Source of the DNA: Sialis fuliginosa
Taxonomy: Eukaryota > Arthropoda > Insecta > Megaloptera > Sialidae
Assembly: GCA_961205875.1 (NCBI GenBank)
Contig: OY540820.1
Coordinates: 5,704,001-5,768,000 of the forward strand
Length of the DNA stretch: 64,000 nucleotides
Direction: 5' to 3'
The position numbers were made by a program, and so were the translations under genes. The first letter of the stretch is position 1. Each line of letters opens with the position of its first letter. The notes beneath the pieces were generated by a model that saw nothing but the letters and a program-made list of their open reading frames with translations, had not been told where the DNA came from and did no database searches. Shown one piece after another: positions 1 through 12,289 of the stretch.

Positions 1-121
1 TTTTATATTTTCTACAAATTTTGTTAAATTTGTAGAAAATAGTTATTTTCAAATTTTGATAGCGATTATAATATTTGCATAGCTTACAAACACTTTCAAA
101 CGAGATATCAAACTTATAAGA

Positions 122-1020
122 CAGTTCTCTTGGAGTTGCATTCCAGTTTTCATTTGAATTGGCTTATGACAAATTTAGTAGGCTCCTCCCATTTGATTAT
201 TATAATATTTAAATAATTTCTCCATGTACTAAACAAAGACAGATATTTTTAAACTCATTTGCTAGATAAAGAAGTACTCTTCGTTTATAGAACTTGTGTA
301 ATTAAATTATTATATAATCTATTGAAAATTTTATACGTAAATTTTGTGGCAATAAATATTTGATTTCCTAATTTTAGTACAACCGGGACTCGTTTATTCT
401 AAGCCTTCTGAATCGTTTTGACACGAGGAAGTCGCGTTTATTCGAAGTCGAGAGGGGCTCCCACCAAGTTATGTATAGATCCTTGACCAATCAGCGTTGG
501 CGCGGGAATTGACGTCACCACGAAGACGTATTCAAATGTTATAAATGTATAATAGAATATCAATTACAAGAAATCCTTTATTTATTCTAATAGTTAATCG
601 TGATAGTGAAATAATTTTACTTTACTTTTAATTTCGAATATGAGCAAGGTGACGAATGACGACGGTGATAAGTGTCTCTAATTAATTCTACAAAAATTTC
701 AAAAATATCTTCGTTTACGCCATGACTCGAGAATGGTGGGAGGTGAAGGAGGAGAAAATTTTTCGAATAAACGAAACTCGGTATTTCAGATAAACGAGAC
801 TTACAATAAACGAGTTCCGACTGTATTTAAATATGTTAATTAAACTTGGTATAAAATTAATTGATGAAATGGACGTATATTTATGTTTTTATTTAAAATG
901 ATGTAACTATATTAGCTCCGCCCTAGAAAAAGTTAACCGATTAAGTTTGTCTTTCTATTTTTAAATCTGTTGTAAGCGATTCTGGCCTTTATGGTGGCAG
1001 ACGACTTCTGAAGGTGATAG
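122..1020. mobile_element. Old copy of a TA-type element, interrupted by a MITE
   Basis: About 450 bases (after removing 380-823) are an inverted, diverged match to the element at 41312-41697: shared stretches include TTAGTAGGCTCCTC, CTCTTCGTTTATAG and GTAAGCGATTCT. The termini here are decayed (CAGTTCTCTTGG; AAGGTGATAG). Both outer flanks (about 75-121 and 1085-1130) carry inverted copies of a further repeat (AAACTTATAtGACA-like) also seen near 13440-13500, so this is a nest of at least three layers. Confidence 0.6.
380..823. mobile_element. Pogo/mariner-like MITE, TA duplication
   Basis: A 444-base element has termini CAACCGGGACTCGTTTATT and CAGTCGGAACTCGTTTATT (inverted), flanked by TA on both sides (378-379 and 824-825). 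The related copy at 41312-41697 lacks it and reads straight through TTTAGTATTTAAATAT, which serves as an empty site. CAGT-type ends with TA duplication fit pogo-like elements. No transposase ORF is present. Inside lie CCAATCAG and TGACGTCA motifs. A relic of the same family is at about 13615-13760. Confidence 0.8.
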
Positions 1021-1185
1021 TAAGTAATAGTAACTATATTTATTAAAGTGCATTTTTTAATAAAAACGGTAAAAACTTGAAGATATCTGTCATATATATA
1101 AGTTTCATACCCCGTTTGAAATTGTTTAGAAAATTTTATTAGCTAGGTTGTAATAACGGATATAAAATTGACTTTTTTTAAATAC

Positions 1186-1306
1186 CTGCTTATTGTAGAA
1201 TCTTGTCTTCCACAACTACCACCGGAAACTTGATTTAATCCACTTCCATAAGTTGATACTCTTGCTAAGCTTGGGACTCTAGGGATTACTTCTATTGGGA
1301 GACTTC
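1186..1306 (-). CDS. Unrecognised acidic protein: second coding exon (gene continues off the left edge)
   Basis: A 121-base exon lies between an acceptor (ttgttacag, just right of 1306) and a donor (AGCAG|GTATTT at 1185-1184). Joined to the exon ending at 1960 the phase fits: K-G-SLPIEVIPRVP followed by a Ser/Gly-rich stretch ending GRQDSTISR, with no stop. It keeps the composition of exon 1 (Ser, Arg, Pro, Gly). The donor phase is 2, so at least one more exon is needed; none is evident in 1-1185, which is filled by repeats. The gene is therefore truncated by the window edge. Confidence 0.65.
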
Positions 1307-1959
1307 CTGTAACAAAAAACAAAACAAAACATAAATTATACTTTTAAAAATTGGTCAAATGCGAGTCGATCCTCGTGTACTAGTGTCCCGTACCGTGTAG
1401 TTTTTCAATTTATTCGGTTATGTTAATTTAATTTAATTTAAATAAATTATGTTTAAGGGTAAAGAACAAACTCTGAAAGTTCATAAAAATATACAGAACG
1501 AAAATAATATATTCAAAGTGATATTTTCTCTAATTTTTTTAATATCTTTTTTTTATAAAAATCTATCGAAGTGTTTAAGTAATGTAGGTTTCATTTTTTG
1601 TTCATTTTTTACATGGATATAAACAGAATGAAAAGTTATAACTAATGATAAAATAAAAATATAGGTAGGGTTATATTAAAAAACAGGTATGTGACGGCAT
1701 ATCTAATAATAGTTAAGAAATTGTAGAAGACATTAGGTTGTAGAATCAATGGTCTACTTTTTATGCAGCTTGTATATTTTAATATTTTAATTACCTTTTA
1801 AAATTAATCCAACAACTTTCAAAACAAAAACTATTATGAAAATGTATGCTATAATAATAGGAGATCAGAACAATTCATTTTAATATTAGATACTACATAG
1901 TATCTTAAACTAGTAAAACTAATTTTTGATTCGATTAATAATAATAATGAAGAAATTAC

Positions 1960-2926
1960 CTTTTACTAGATAAATAGGAGAATCCGATCTCACTAATCCT
2001 GATACAACTCCAGGACTTCTAAAAGCATTTGGAACACTTCCCAATGGAGGTACAATTCTTGACGCAGGAGATTGAATTGATGTTCCAAACGAATAAGAAC
2101 TTGTCGTATGTTCTTGTTCCGAATTCGGTTCGTCTTCTATTTGTTTATAAATATTACTTCCTACCCTTTGAATCCGTTTCAGTGACGAAGGTAATACTGA
2201 TGGTCCAGAAACGGGAATCTGTTTATCAGGAATATTAACTTGCTTTCCATCGGAAATCAAAGAAGTAAAACATTCTGTTATTTTTGATGTAATGGATTTT
2301 CTATCTTCTTGGCTGTTGATTGAAAGTTGATGCTCTTCTATTTTAATAACACTGGATGATTCAGAACAAATTGAACCTTGCCTAGGAAATTCTTTGGGAT
2401 TCATATTGACATAAACATTAGACTTTTGTTTTTTTATCGGTATAGTATAATGTCTGCTTTCTTCTTCTGTTTCATTTTTGACTTCTTCGGAAACATTATC
2501 ATTCTTTGGAAAAACAGTTGCATAAATGAGTTCTTTCTTTGTGTCTGCATTGTTATTAGTCAATATACCTTTCTTTATAGACGTAGTTTCTTCAACTGGA
2601 TCACTACTCGCTTTAGTTATTATAGTAGCATATATATTTTTAACATCATCTCCATTTTCTTTATTTTGCGATGTCTCAATTTCTTTATTTGTACTATCAC
2701 AGTCATGATTCGGAGAAGGAGTCTTTGAACGATTATCAATAAGTGCACTGAATTCTTCTAATTTTTCTGCATCTTCTTTACCATCTTCTTCATCAATTGT
2801 TTCAGGTGATAACAGCAAACTGTCTGAATTTACCGACCGAGAATCCTCCACATTTGAATTTGTAGTTTCTTGTATAAGATCAGAAGTTTTCGGAGTTGAT
2901 TCATTATTTGAATCTACTTTTTGCAT
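1960..2926 (-). CDS. Unrecognised acidic, disordered protein: first coding exon
   Basis: This is the first coding exon of a gene I do not recognise. It starts at an ATG (2926) and encodes 322 residues plus one base before a donor at 1959-1958 (AAAG|GTAATT). The protein is rich in Ser, Asn, Glu and Lys with no predicted membrane segment or signal peptide, so it looks cytoplasmic and largely disordered. Four tyrosines lie in short, related contexts: NIYATI (Y99), LIYATV (Y135), HYTIPI (Y160) and NVYVNM (Y172). The last fits the YxxM and YxN patterns bound by PI3K p85 and Grb2 SH2 domains, so a signalling-adaptor role is possible but is inference. Reading on past the donor gives only an AT-rich tail, which supports splicing there. 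Confidence is good for a real exon and low for function. Confidence 0.75.
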
Positions 2927-3808
2927 TTTGATTTATTTTTCTTGCCATTGGTTTGGTTATTTAATTGTTTTTTTTTACCACTTATGTATGTTTCTAGACA
3001 TTACTTCTATGAGAAATAAGTCCAAAAACTAACCTAAGAGTGGTATCAATGTGATTGGAAAATAATAATGTCGCGTTTATATCTACAGGAAAACCTACAG
3101 ATAACAAAGAAAATTTAAATAAGTTTTTGATGGAATTTTCTATGTCAATCTACATATGGGCGTAGACTATGTATATATGTTTTCAATTATGTATGCAACA
3201 TATGTGCACTTATACAGAGCTGTGTATAGATACTTAATATTTATTAAGTATATTATTATTTAAATCTACTAATAGAAAAATCATTTTTAGTCAAGTGTAA
3301 GTAAAAATGCTATGCCTTTTACATAACCTATAAATGCATTTGTAAAATTAAAATAAATAATAAAAGACAGTTGTGCATGGTGATTGATTTATTTTAAAAT
3401 TAATTCAAATCGAATACGGCCCTGTAAATCCGTGACAATGAAGTAATGAAAACGATATTCTGTTTGTAATAATAATAAAAGATTTGTTATTAGTTTAATA
3501 TCAATTTTAGTACAGTGTTAAGAAAAAATATTTGTTAATATGATCATATTTCTAATAAAATAACTTTCATTAATATTATTTATTATTTTATTGTAAACAA
3601 TTTGGTATATTTTACTTTTATAAATATAGGCATGTGTTTATATTTTGTTGAATCGATGATTTTAGGTCATGAAATGGTAATTGATATTTTGACCATATTC
3701 TAATTTAGTTTTGAAACGCTTAAAACCTACTGCATGACTGTTGATTTTTGTAATTATTATTCTTATATTTTTTACATATAAACGAAGCTGCAGAAGCAAA
3801 CTAATATA
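2927..3808. other. No gene seen; presumed 5' flank of the gene at 1186-2926
   Basis: AT-rich sequence without an ORF or repeat I recognise. Any promoter for the minus-strand gene should lie here but no convincing TATA/Inr pair stands out. Confidence 0.4.
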
Positions 3809-4387
3809 TGGTACTGGCACCAGTCTTGGATATGACCCCAATAATGTCAAATTTTTAATTAAATGTACTGAATTAGAAATATGTGTTGATATTTGATTAC
3901 TACCATTTCTAAATATTAATCTAAATATATACCTACATACATTTAACTGTCTTACAGCGTTATTTGATGATAATCAAAAGGTGTCAAAATGGTGGATATT
4001 TAAACTAATTATTAGTATAATTTATTTATTAATTATTATATTATCATAGAAACTGCTTAACATTGTTTCAAATTTGACGATTATTTCTTTTATATCTTTT
4101 GTCTCGTAGTACTTATCATTTTGTAATCATTATCAAGTGTACATCACACCATGCTCATTACTGGTTTTACTTTATCCATTACTGGGGAAAAACATAAACA
4201 AAATAAAAGGCTATAATTTAGAAAACAAACAATATTTGCGGACTTTGGTACCTAATTAAATTGGTTTTATAAAGAGATACTTGTTTCATTAGTAAAATTA
4301 GTTGATGATAATTACAAAAATGAAGCCCGTCAATCACAAAAACAGTCAAACTTGCTCTTATAGGGGCCATAACTGGTGCCAGTACCT
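3809..4387 (-). mobile_element. Family A TIR element, full-length
   Basis: Family A elements begin AGGTACTGGCACCAGT and end with its inverted copy; the forward orientation continues TATGGCCGCTATAAGAGC. This copy is reversed, about 580 bases, flanked by TA on both sides, with one terminal change (TGGTAC). No ORF. The family has no recognised relative. Confidence 0.85.
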
Positions 4388-6149
4388 TATTTAGAAGTAG
4401 TTTTTTTTACATTTTCAAAAATTCACCGCTCTTAAACGCAGGGGTATACAAGCGGTAGACTTTTTTTATTGTTGTTTCTAATGGCTTAAAGACAATTTCT
4501 GTATAAGGTTGAATGAAGAAATCGTTTAATTTTTGGAATTGTACAGGTTTTATGATGATCTTACGTGTCTCTTATTTCCAAAAAAATGCTTATTTTTGTA
4601 GAAAATAAAGGTTTAATCACAAAAATTGACCCTTTTAAAACTAATTTTGAATTTGACGCCAAAACGCTCGCAGGTGTCATGGCGCATTTTTGACGTCACG
4701 TAAACACTCAACTATAATAAATCCTTGTTCCATCGCTAATGTTTCTCAGTTTTACTTTTGGTAACACAAAACTGAGCAAATTGATAATTTAAAACCACAA
4801 AATAATTTATAAACAGTGCAGATATTAACGAAACAAAAATGACGTTTACGTAGCCATGATGTCATCCACTCTGACTGGTGTTTTATCAAACATGGCGGAT
4901 TGCTGTATTTTGCGTTTTTATTTTAACAAAAATCATATTAATCTCGCTTTTAATATAAAAATAAATACGTTTTTTAGAATCTTTTTAACTTATTTCATTA
5001 TTTAAAATCATAATTTCAGTGATACTTTCTTACTAGCATCATGCCTATTGAATATTTTTCATAAAAATAGTTCATGTTCATACTTATTGGTTTAAGCCCC
5101 ATATAATTATTTTATTTAGTTTAATTAAAATTTTCACTTTGATATAGACAAAATATTTAAATGTAATTTAATATAACATATACTTTAATCTAAATATGCA
5201 AATCAATGAAGTAACAACATTTCATGTCAACAATAATATAATAAATAATAGGTAGGTATTCATATATTTTTTGCTTTTTATAATAAATTTTAATGCTCTT
5301 TTTTCCTGTTCGTGTATAATAAATTTTACAGTGATAATATGTATTTGTGTGACACATTATATTTAACCATTTATAATAATAAACAGCTATTAGATTTAAA
5401 ATAACTTCCTCTGTATTATGATTTTGATATTAATATAATCATTTATTGAAATTAATGGTCAGTGAATATACGTCAACTTAAATTTTAATTTTGTATTCAT
5501 TGTTCGTATTAATACAATCATTATGATATGCATTTTCACATGTCTTTTTATTAAAAAATGTGTAATAATACATTTTTTTAAATAACATTAATTTAAAATA
5601 ATAATTGGATCATTTTTAAACCTCACACGGCACTGAGACGAGACAATCTAAAAGATTATAAGACGAGAAAGTCGGTTATAAAATTCGGATCGATCTCGTT
5701 CTAGAAATAAATAAATAAATTACTTAAAATTGTAAAAAAATAAGATAATCTTTTTTCAAAATAAATTAAATATCTTGAATTGTTCAAATGGTCGTTTTTT
5801 CAACAAGGTACAAAAAAAATCGCTAATATGACTCGAGTTTTATGTAGCTCAAAATTTGTTTTTTCAAAAAAATTATTCACTGGTGTAATTTTAATTGGTT
5901 ACAAAAAATATTAATAATTAAATTTTGAAAGCAGTCACATTTTTATCGAAAAACTTTTTTTTTTTTAAAACATACATTAAAATTGTAATATAATATAAGG
6001 TGCCCCTTGATCACTTGCTGCCCCGGGGCCCCAGATTCTCGTTACGGCCCTGATAAAACAACACGTTTTGAGTTCGTGTGTAACTCTATAGTTTCAAATA
6101 AAATTTAAAAAATTACATTTAATTTTTAATGGCATATAACTGACAAAAA
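4388..6149. other. Gene-free stretch
   Basis: No ORF. At 4660-4910 the base composition rises and there are TGACGTCA and GATGTCATC motifs around a short hairpin (CTCAGTTTTACTTTTGG / ACAAAACTGAG). A hAT-like end (CAGGGCCGTAACGAG, inverted) sits at 6052 without a visible partner. Confidence 0.4.
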
Positions 6150-6157
6150 GTTATTAT

Positions 6158-6671
6158 TAGAGATTGGAAAAATAGTTTTTCAACTATTGCGAAAAATGTA
6201 ACTATTGTAATTTTTATTACATATCCCCATCGATTTCAGAAAACTGGTTTGATTGAACCCAATTTTAAATCAACTATTTGCAACTATTTTACCTTTCCAA
6301 CTATTTTTAAACTATTTGGCTTTTTTTATCCAACGTTAAAAACTTTGTAGTTTTATATATTTTTAGAAATATATTTTGTCTATTATACGGATATTTATGT
6401 TGTGTTTTTACATATTTATCTGTTTTTCCCTTTTTTTTTTTATTTTTAGTTTCTAAAATCTATCTAGAATCGGCCACAACATGTTTTCCTCGAAGATTTC
6501 AGATTTCACTAATTATTGATTAAATCGAGAAAAAATTTATTATTGTAAACATTTTTTTAACTATTTCACAACTATTTTGATTAAAAAAAACTATTTGCCA
6601 ACTATTTTACAGAAAAAAAATCTATATAGTAACTATTTCATTTAAAATAACAACTATTTTTCCAATCTCTA
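6158..6671. mobile_element. hAT-type element, TIR TAGAGATTGGAAAAATAG
   Basis: A 514-base element with inverted ends TAGAGATTGGAAAAATAG and perfect 8-bp duplications GTTATTAT (6150-6157, 6672-6679). Its interior is made largely of irregular AACTATTT-like units near both ends. No coding capacity. Confidence 0.85.
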
Positions 6672-7091
6672 GTTATTATATTTATTTTTATAACATCTTT
6701 CAAACTAACCTAGTAAATTGACATACAAACATCCAAACAAAAACTTGAATGAAAAATTAAATAATTGCAATTAATTAGTTAACAATGTCATTGAAAACAT
6801 AGGTTAAGTTTTTTATTTCACATAAACAATGTTAACGTTCAAACACAACGTATCACATCGAGGTTTATTTCTATCTCACATAATATAATATCACAAAAAC
6901 AGAAACGCGGTGTCGTGTGTGCCCGATTTGATATGGACCAACTAAATTCGCATGCAGCATGTGTCAACATCAACTATATCAGAACAGGAAGAATATCCGA
7001 CAGTCAGAGATGGAATAGGTGATATTATGTATATAATCAGTTACATAGGTTGCCGATTTTCGTAAAATATTGTTTTTTTTCTTATATACTA

Positions 7092-8198
7092 AGGTACTGG
7101 CACCAGTTATGGCCGCTATAAGAGCAAGGTTTACTGTTTTTGTGATTGACGGGCTTGTTTTTTGTAATTATCATTAGCTCATGTTACTAATAAAACAAGT
7201 AACTCTTTATTTAATCAATTTAATTACCAAAGTCCGCAAATATAGTTTGTTTTTTCAATTATAGCTTTTTATTTTGTTTATGTTTTTTCTCCAGTAATGG
7301 ATTAAGTAAAACCAGTAATAAGCACGTAGTGATGGACACTTGCTAATGATAAGTACTACTACACAAAAGATATAAAAGAAAGAATCGTCAAATTTGAAAT
7401 AATGTAAAGCAGTTTCTATGATAATATAATAATTAATAAATAAATTATACTAATAATTAGTTTAAATGTCCACCATTTTGACACCTATTGACCAATTGTC
7501 ATCAAATCCAGTGCCGGCCGTAGCAAATCTGGCGCCCTGGGCGAGATTTATTTTTCCGCCCTCTCTCCCCCTAAAAAAATGTTAAAAAATCACCAAAAAT
7601 GTCAATTAAAATTGATAAATTAACAAATAAGTTGAATAATTCATATCTCAGCTTGGCGCGATCCTCCAGACTCAAACTTTTTTTTAAAATATAGCTTACA
7701 TCATTAACTTTAAGACTATCAAATGTCCTAAGATCGTCGAGACCTTCCCCTAATCTGAACAAATTAAAATTGATAAACCAATAAATAAATTGATTAGTTT
7801 AATACCTTATTAAAGGTTTTCTGGGTTGCTGAATAAGTAGTTGTTAGTTAGCAGCTATCAAATAATTGATTTTTTTACAAATTAACATTGTTTATATTTA
7901 GCTATATTTTTGCTTTAACTGATCGACAAAAAATTTAAAGATAAAAAAAAAGTTTACTCAAAAATTACAGCCTGTACACTGATTATTGCGCCACCCCACC
8001 TGGCCTGGCGCTTCGGGCGGTCGCCCCCCCCCCCCCTAAATCCGGTACTGATCAAATCACGCTGTAAGACTGTTTAATGTATATAGATTAATATTCAGAA
8101 ATGGTAATAATCAAATATCAACACATATTTCTAATTCAGTACATTTAATTAAAAAATAGCCATTACTGGGGTCATATCCAAGACTGGTGCCAGTACCT
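7092..8198 (+). mobile_element. Family A TIR element carrying a nested hAT element
   Basis: Full-length forward copy with both TIRs and TA at each side. It is split at 7508 by the element at 7509-8050; removing that and one 8-bp duplication leaves about 557 bases, the family's usual length. Confidence 0.85.
7509..8050. mobile_element. hAT-type element nested in family A
   Basis: The ends are CAGTGCCGGCC and (inverted) CAGTACCGGAT, with perfect 8-bp duplications ATCAAATC (7501-7508 and 8051-8058). Other family A copies show a single ATCAAATC, which is the empty site. A related, longer and diverged copy in the opposite direction spans about 9343-10370. The short ORFs inside are not convincing. 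Confidence 0.85.
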
Positions 8199-8436
8199 TA
8201 TATCATTAAAAAAAAAACAATACAATACTTATTAAAAATAATATTAATTAATAATATTAATTATTAAAATAATTATTCTCCTGGTATGATTTCTATACTA
8301 AAAATAATTTTATTATACATTGTAAGTACTTACGTATAATTTAAATTATTTTTATCAAATATTAACCCGATAATAATAATACACATAGGATAGGTACCAT
8401 ATTTGCATGATTCATTCGTTCGCAAAATAATGAAAT

Positions 8437-8811
8437 CAGTGACGGATTTAGGCATGGGCAACATGAGCTACTGCCCAGGACGGCACAATTTTGAAGGGCG
8501 GCAGATTCTTTAGTTTAATACAGAATATTCCAAAAAATAGGAAAACAAAAAATAAGTAGTGCGACTAAAAAAAATTAAAAAAAGGTCTTCAATTTTTTAT
8601 TTACCTAATCCAATTGACATGACCAAAAAAAAAGGTCCTCAGTTTTTAATTTATATTATATTTTCTTCTACATCACTTGTAAAAACAGTTATCACTTTTC
8701 AGTTCATATGTTAATTCTGACTTATATCAAAAATAGATTATATTTTCCCTTGGTAGAGGGGCGGCAATTTTTTTTTTGCCCAGGGCGACACAAAACGTAA
8801 ATCCACCACTG
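8437..8811. mobile_element. hAT-type element, TIR CAGTGRYGGATTTA
   Basis: A 375-base element with ends CAGTGACGGATTTAGG and (inverted) CAGTGGTGGATTTA, flanked by AATGAAAT and AATGAAAC (7 of 8). It contains GGGCGGCA-like motifs shared with the element at 29050-29387. Confidence 0.75.
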
Positions 8812-9342
8812 AATGAAACCGTTGCTTATTATTTTAACGGTATATATTTACATTATTTACATATAAGAATAATGTTATCTTAAGATATCCAATTATCGAA
8901 AAACAGGTCTATGTAAACAATTTATGAATTTATGAACATTGCAATAGAAGTATCCAGATATGAACACATACATGTACGTCTAAATTCGAGGCATGAAGAT
9001 AATCAGTGGAGGTAAGCCTCCATAGAGATAATATAACATAGAGTAAGTGAGGCAGCCGAAAAATTGAAATATCGCGGTCGGTAGAAAGAGATAGAAAAGA
9101 TGGTGATCTATTTTGTCTTTGTTAAACACATGTTACCCATTCACACGCAAAAACATATGCGTAGAATACTTATTGTAAATCTGTTCATAAGCAGATGCAA
9201 TCACTCAAATATTTGCTTTTTCTTATTATTTATATGTCGCTTCAACTTACATGAAGTGCTATGGTACTTTTTCTATGTTGTATTATCTCTATGTAGTCCT
9301 CACATCTCCACCATGGTGGCATTTCTTTCTAACGTGCATACG

Positions 9343-10370
9343 CAGCGCCGGCTTTAGGAGGGGGTGAACCGCCCGAGGCGCCAGGCCAGGTGGGGTGGAG
9401 CACAATAGGACATACAGTGACTTTTTTAATTCAAATCAGTGTACAGGTTATAATTTTAGAGTAAACTTTTTTATTGAATCTTTAAATTTTTTGTCGATCT
9501 GTTAATTAAACCCGATTTAGCAAAAAATATTGTTAGTTTTAAAAAATTATTTGATAGCTGCTAACAAATCCGTATTCAGCAACCCAGAAAACCTTTAATA
9601 AGGTATTTTAGGGCAAGGGTTAAAGGTTAAATATTCTTGTAAAAATTATTAATTTTTATGAAAAAAGTATAAGCACTGTTAGGCCAATCCCCAGAGCTAC
9701 AAAATGTATTAGGAAAGGCACACATATGTACGATTTTTCACGTTTTGCGTTTTAACAGCAACTCTATTGCGAAATCCATCAAAATTGTAGGCACATTTTC
9801 TTCTCTATAAAATTACAAAGAAAATAAATTAAAAATGAACTCAAATTACGACCTATAGAATGCTTACATATACATACTTATGATGTACGGAGACCCAATT
9901 TCACGACGACATATCTTCGGTTCTATTAGTGGTAGAGAGTTCAAACTGAGCTTATTTTATTCGTAATGTAGTCAAGTATAAATTAAGTTTTATGAATTTT
10001 TCTCATCAGAGTCGTTGAAAAAATGTATGAGATAATATACCGAGATATTAACTATTCAACATATTTGTTAATTTATCAATTTTGATTTATTAATAATAGG
10101 GGAAAGGGGTCTCGACGGTCTTAGGCCATTTGATAGTCTTAAAGTGGATGATGTAAGCTATATTTAAAAAAAAAGTTGGGGTCTGTAGGATCGCGCCAAG
10201 CTGAGATATTAACAATTCAAATTATTTAAGATTGTTAATAATAGCGGAAGGGGGTCTCGACGGTCTTAGGGCATTTAATAGTATTAAGTAAATGATGTTA
10301 GCTATATTTAAAAATTTAAAATTTATTAGTTAATTTATCAATTTTAATGTTGGTAATAAATTTTTTTATA
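9343..10370. mobile_element. Diverged hAT-type element related to 7509-8050
   Basis: It begins CAGCGCCGGCTTTAGG and continues through GAGGCGCCAGGCCAGGTGG, matching the inverted 3' end of 7509-8050, then CAGCAACCCAGAAAACC and a twice-present GGGGTCTCGACGGTCTTAGG block (about 10105 and 10250). No clear right terminus or duplication was found. Confidence 0.55.
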
Positions 10371-10476
10371 TTATGTAAAATTTATTTATTTCACAAAAGA
10401 AGGATTCAAAAAAAATACTGATTTCATTCGGTAAAAATATTCGTTCATTAGTATGAAGTACTATAATGAGAGGTAG

Positions 10477-11537
10477 GTTTTAATAAAAAAATTGATTTCC
10501 TCTGATTTTTTTATACAATTCAATTCTTTAGTATTTAAGGAACATTTTAAGACCAAAAAGAAAAAAATCGCCTTGACGCTTTTTTAATAATTCAGAAAAC
10601 AAAAAAATACATAAATCGTGTACAGGTCGGAACGCGATTTTTTGTATTATTTATTGTTTATTAATTTTTTACTCTACAAAATAAACAAAAAGAAATAAAA
10701 AATATAAAATTATTGGGATTCGAACTCGAGACCCATTGTTTATAAGATGTTTTATAATTTTTAGTAAATTTTGAAATATAAACCAAACGGTATTTTATAT
10801 CGTAAAATCACAAGAGACACAATACTTTTCTTTTATTAAGGGGATTCCAAAACATATTTTATATTATCAATCCGATAATTAATACCCGAGATATGAATTA
10901 TTTTCAATTTTGAACGGCTGCCATATTGAAATTCATAAAGGAATTCCGCTAACTAACCAACTTAACTGAGGTATTTACAAGATCGATTTTTCTACCAAGT
11001 TTCAAAAAGATCGGAAGAATACTTGAAAGGTTAGAGAGTCCGAAAAAAAAGGTCTTATAATAAAATTGAGTACCTACTAATTATTGGATCGATAATATCA
11101 AATATGTATGTTTTAGAATCCTCTCAATAAAACCAAATTATTGTATCTCTTGTGATTTTTCGATATAAAGTACCGTTTGGTTGACATTTTAAAATTTACA
11201 AAAAATTATAACAAATCTTGTAAATTAAGAATCCCGAGTTCGAATCCCAATATATGTTTATTTTTATTTTTTCTTGTAAACTAAGGGTCTCAAGTTCGAA
11301 TCCCAATATTTTTTATTTTTTTATTTTTATTTGTTTGTCTATTATGTACAGTAAAAAGTTAATAAACAATAAATGCTAAATAAAATTCGCGTTATAATTC
11401 TGCATACGGTTTCTTATTTTATGAATTATTAAAAAAGTGCCAAGGCGATTTTGTTCTTTTTTGTCTTAAAATGTTCCTTAAATACTGAATTGAATTGTAC
11501 AAAAAAATCAGAGGTAATCAATTTTTTGATTAAAGTT
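10477..11537. mobile_element. Long-arm palindromic element (family C), complete
   Basis: The two ends are inverted copies (AAAAAAATTGATTnCCTCTG) and the pairing continues for hundreds of bases on each side: both arms carry AAGGAACATTTTAAGAC, a GGATTCGAACTCG-like block, ACCAAACGGT and the AAATCACAAGAGA block. The centre lies near 10960. No ORF. A reversed, right-truncated copy is at about 30986-31830. The GTTCGAATCCC motifs resemble a Pol III B box. Confidence 0.75.
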
Positions 11538-11876
11538 GGCTTCCAGAGCACCGTGATGGGGCTTATATTTTGTGCTATTGTGGTCCTGATATGTTACACT
11601 AATTGACTTGTTGCAGTAGCGGCAGATGAACACCGGCAGTGGAGTAATTGTACAACGTTAGGTACATAATGTACTGCCTACACACACTGCTTGGACTACA
11701 CACACGCGAAAGATCTGTCATCGGTTCTTATTACTTTATATTTGTACGCTGACTTGCCGTGCGATGAAAATATAAAATAAATAAAAACACCAATTTTTAG
11801 TTTATAGAAAAATATTCAATTATTAAAATTTAGTTAGGAGGGGGTAATTAATTGATAATCTTGAAATTATAAAGTA

Positions 11877-12116
11877 CACAGGTAGAAAAGTAACTTGGGT
11901 CAAGAAAATCTTGTTTTATATACAACGAAAACAATATTTTCTTAATATAAGAATTTATTCTTAATCCAAGTATATTATTGTTTTCGTTCAACAATATTTC
12001 TTTAAATGGAAACAACAATTTTCTGGATTAAGAGTGTATTCTTAAATTAAGAAAATATTTTTTTCGTTATATAGAAAACAAGGATATCTTGGCCCAAGTT
12101 AACCTTTCTACCAGTG
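11877..12116. mobile_element. Palindromic MITE inserted in a family A terminus
   Basis: A 240-base inverted-repeat element: CACAGGTAGAAAAGTAACTT and (inverted) CACTGGTAGAAAGGTTAACTT, arms of roughly 80 bases, flanked by TA (11875-11876, 12117-12118). Removing it restores a near-normal family A end (AAAGTAGTGGCACCAGTC). Confidence 0.75.
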
Positions 12117-12289
12117 TAGTGGCACCAGTCTTGGATATGACCCCAGTAATGGATATTTTTAAATTAAATATACTGAAGTAGAAATATGTGTTGATATTTG
12201 ATTACTACCATTTCTGAATATTAATCTATATACATTTAACTGTCTTACAGCGTGATTTGATGACAGTCGGCCAATAGGTGTCAAAATGG

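Noticed and set aside
7571-7762. Minus-strand frame of 63 codons
   Set aside because: It lies wholly inside the hAT-type element 7509-8050; its counterpart near 10100-10300 has stops, so it is not maintained.
9100-9357. Plus-strand frame of 85 codons
   Set aside because: It is hydrophobic, AT-driven and ends in the hAT-type terminus at 9343; no homology recognised.
11225-11310. tRNA gene suggested by GAGTTCGAATCCC
   Set aside because: Only a B-box/T-loop-like piece is present; no acceptor stem, D arm or anticodon arm can be drawn.
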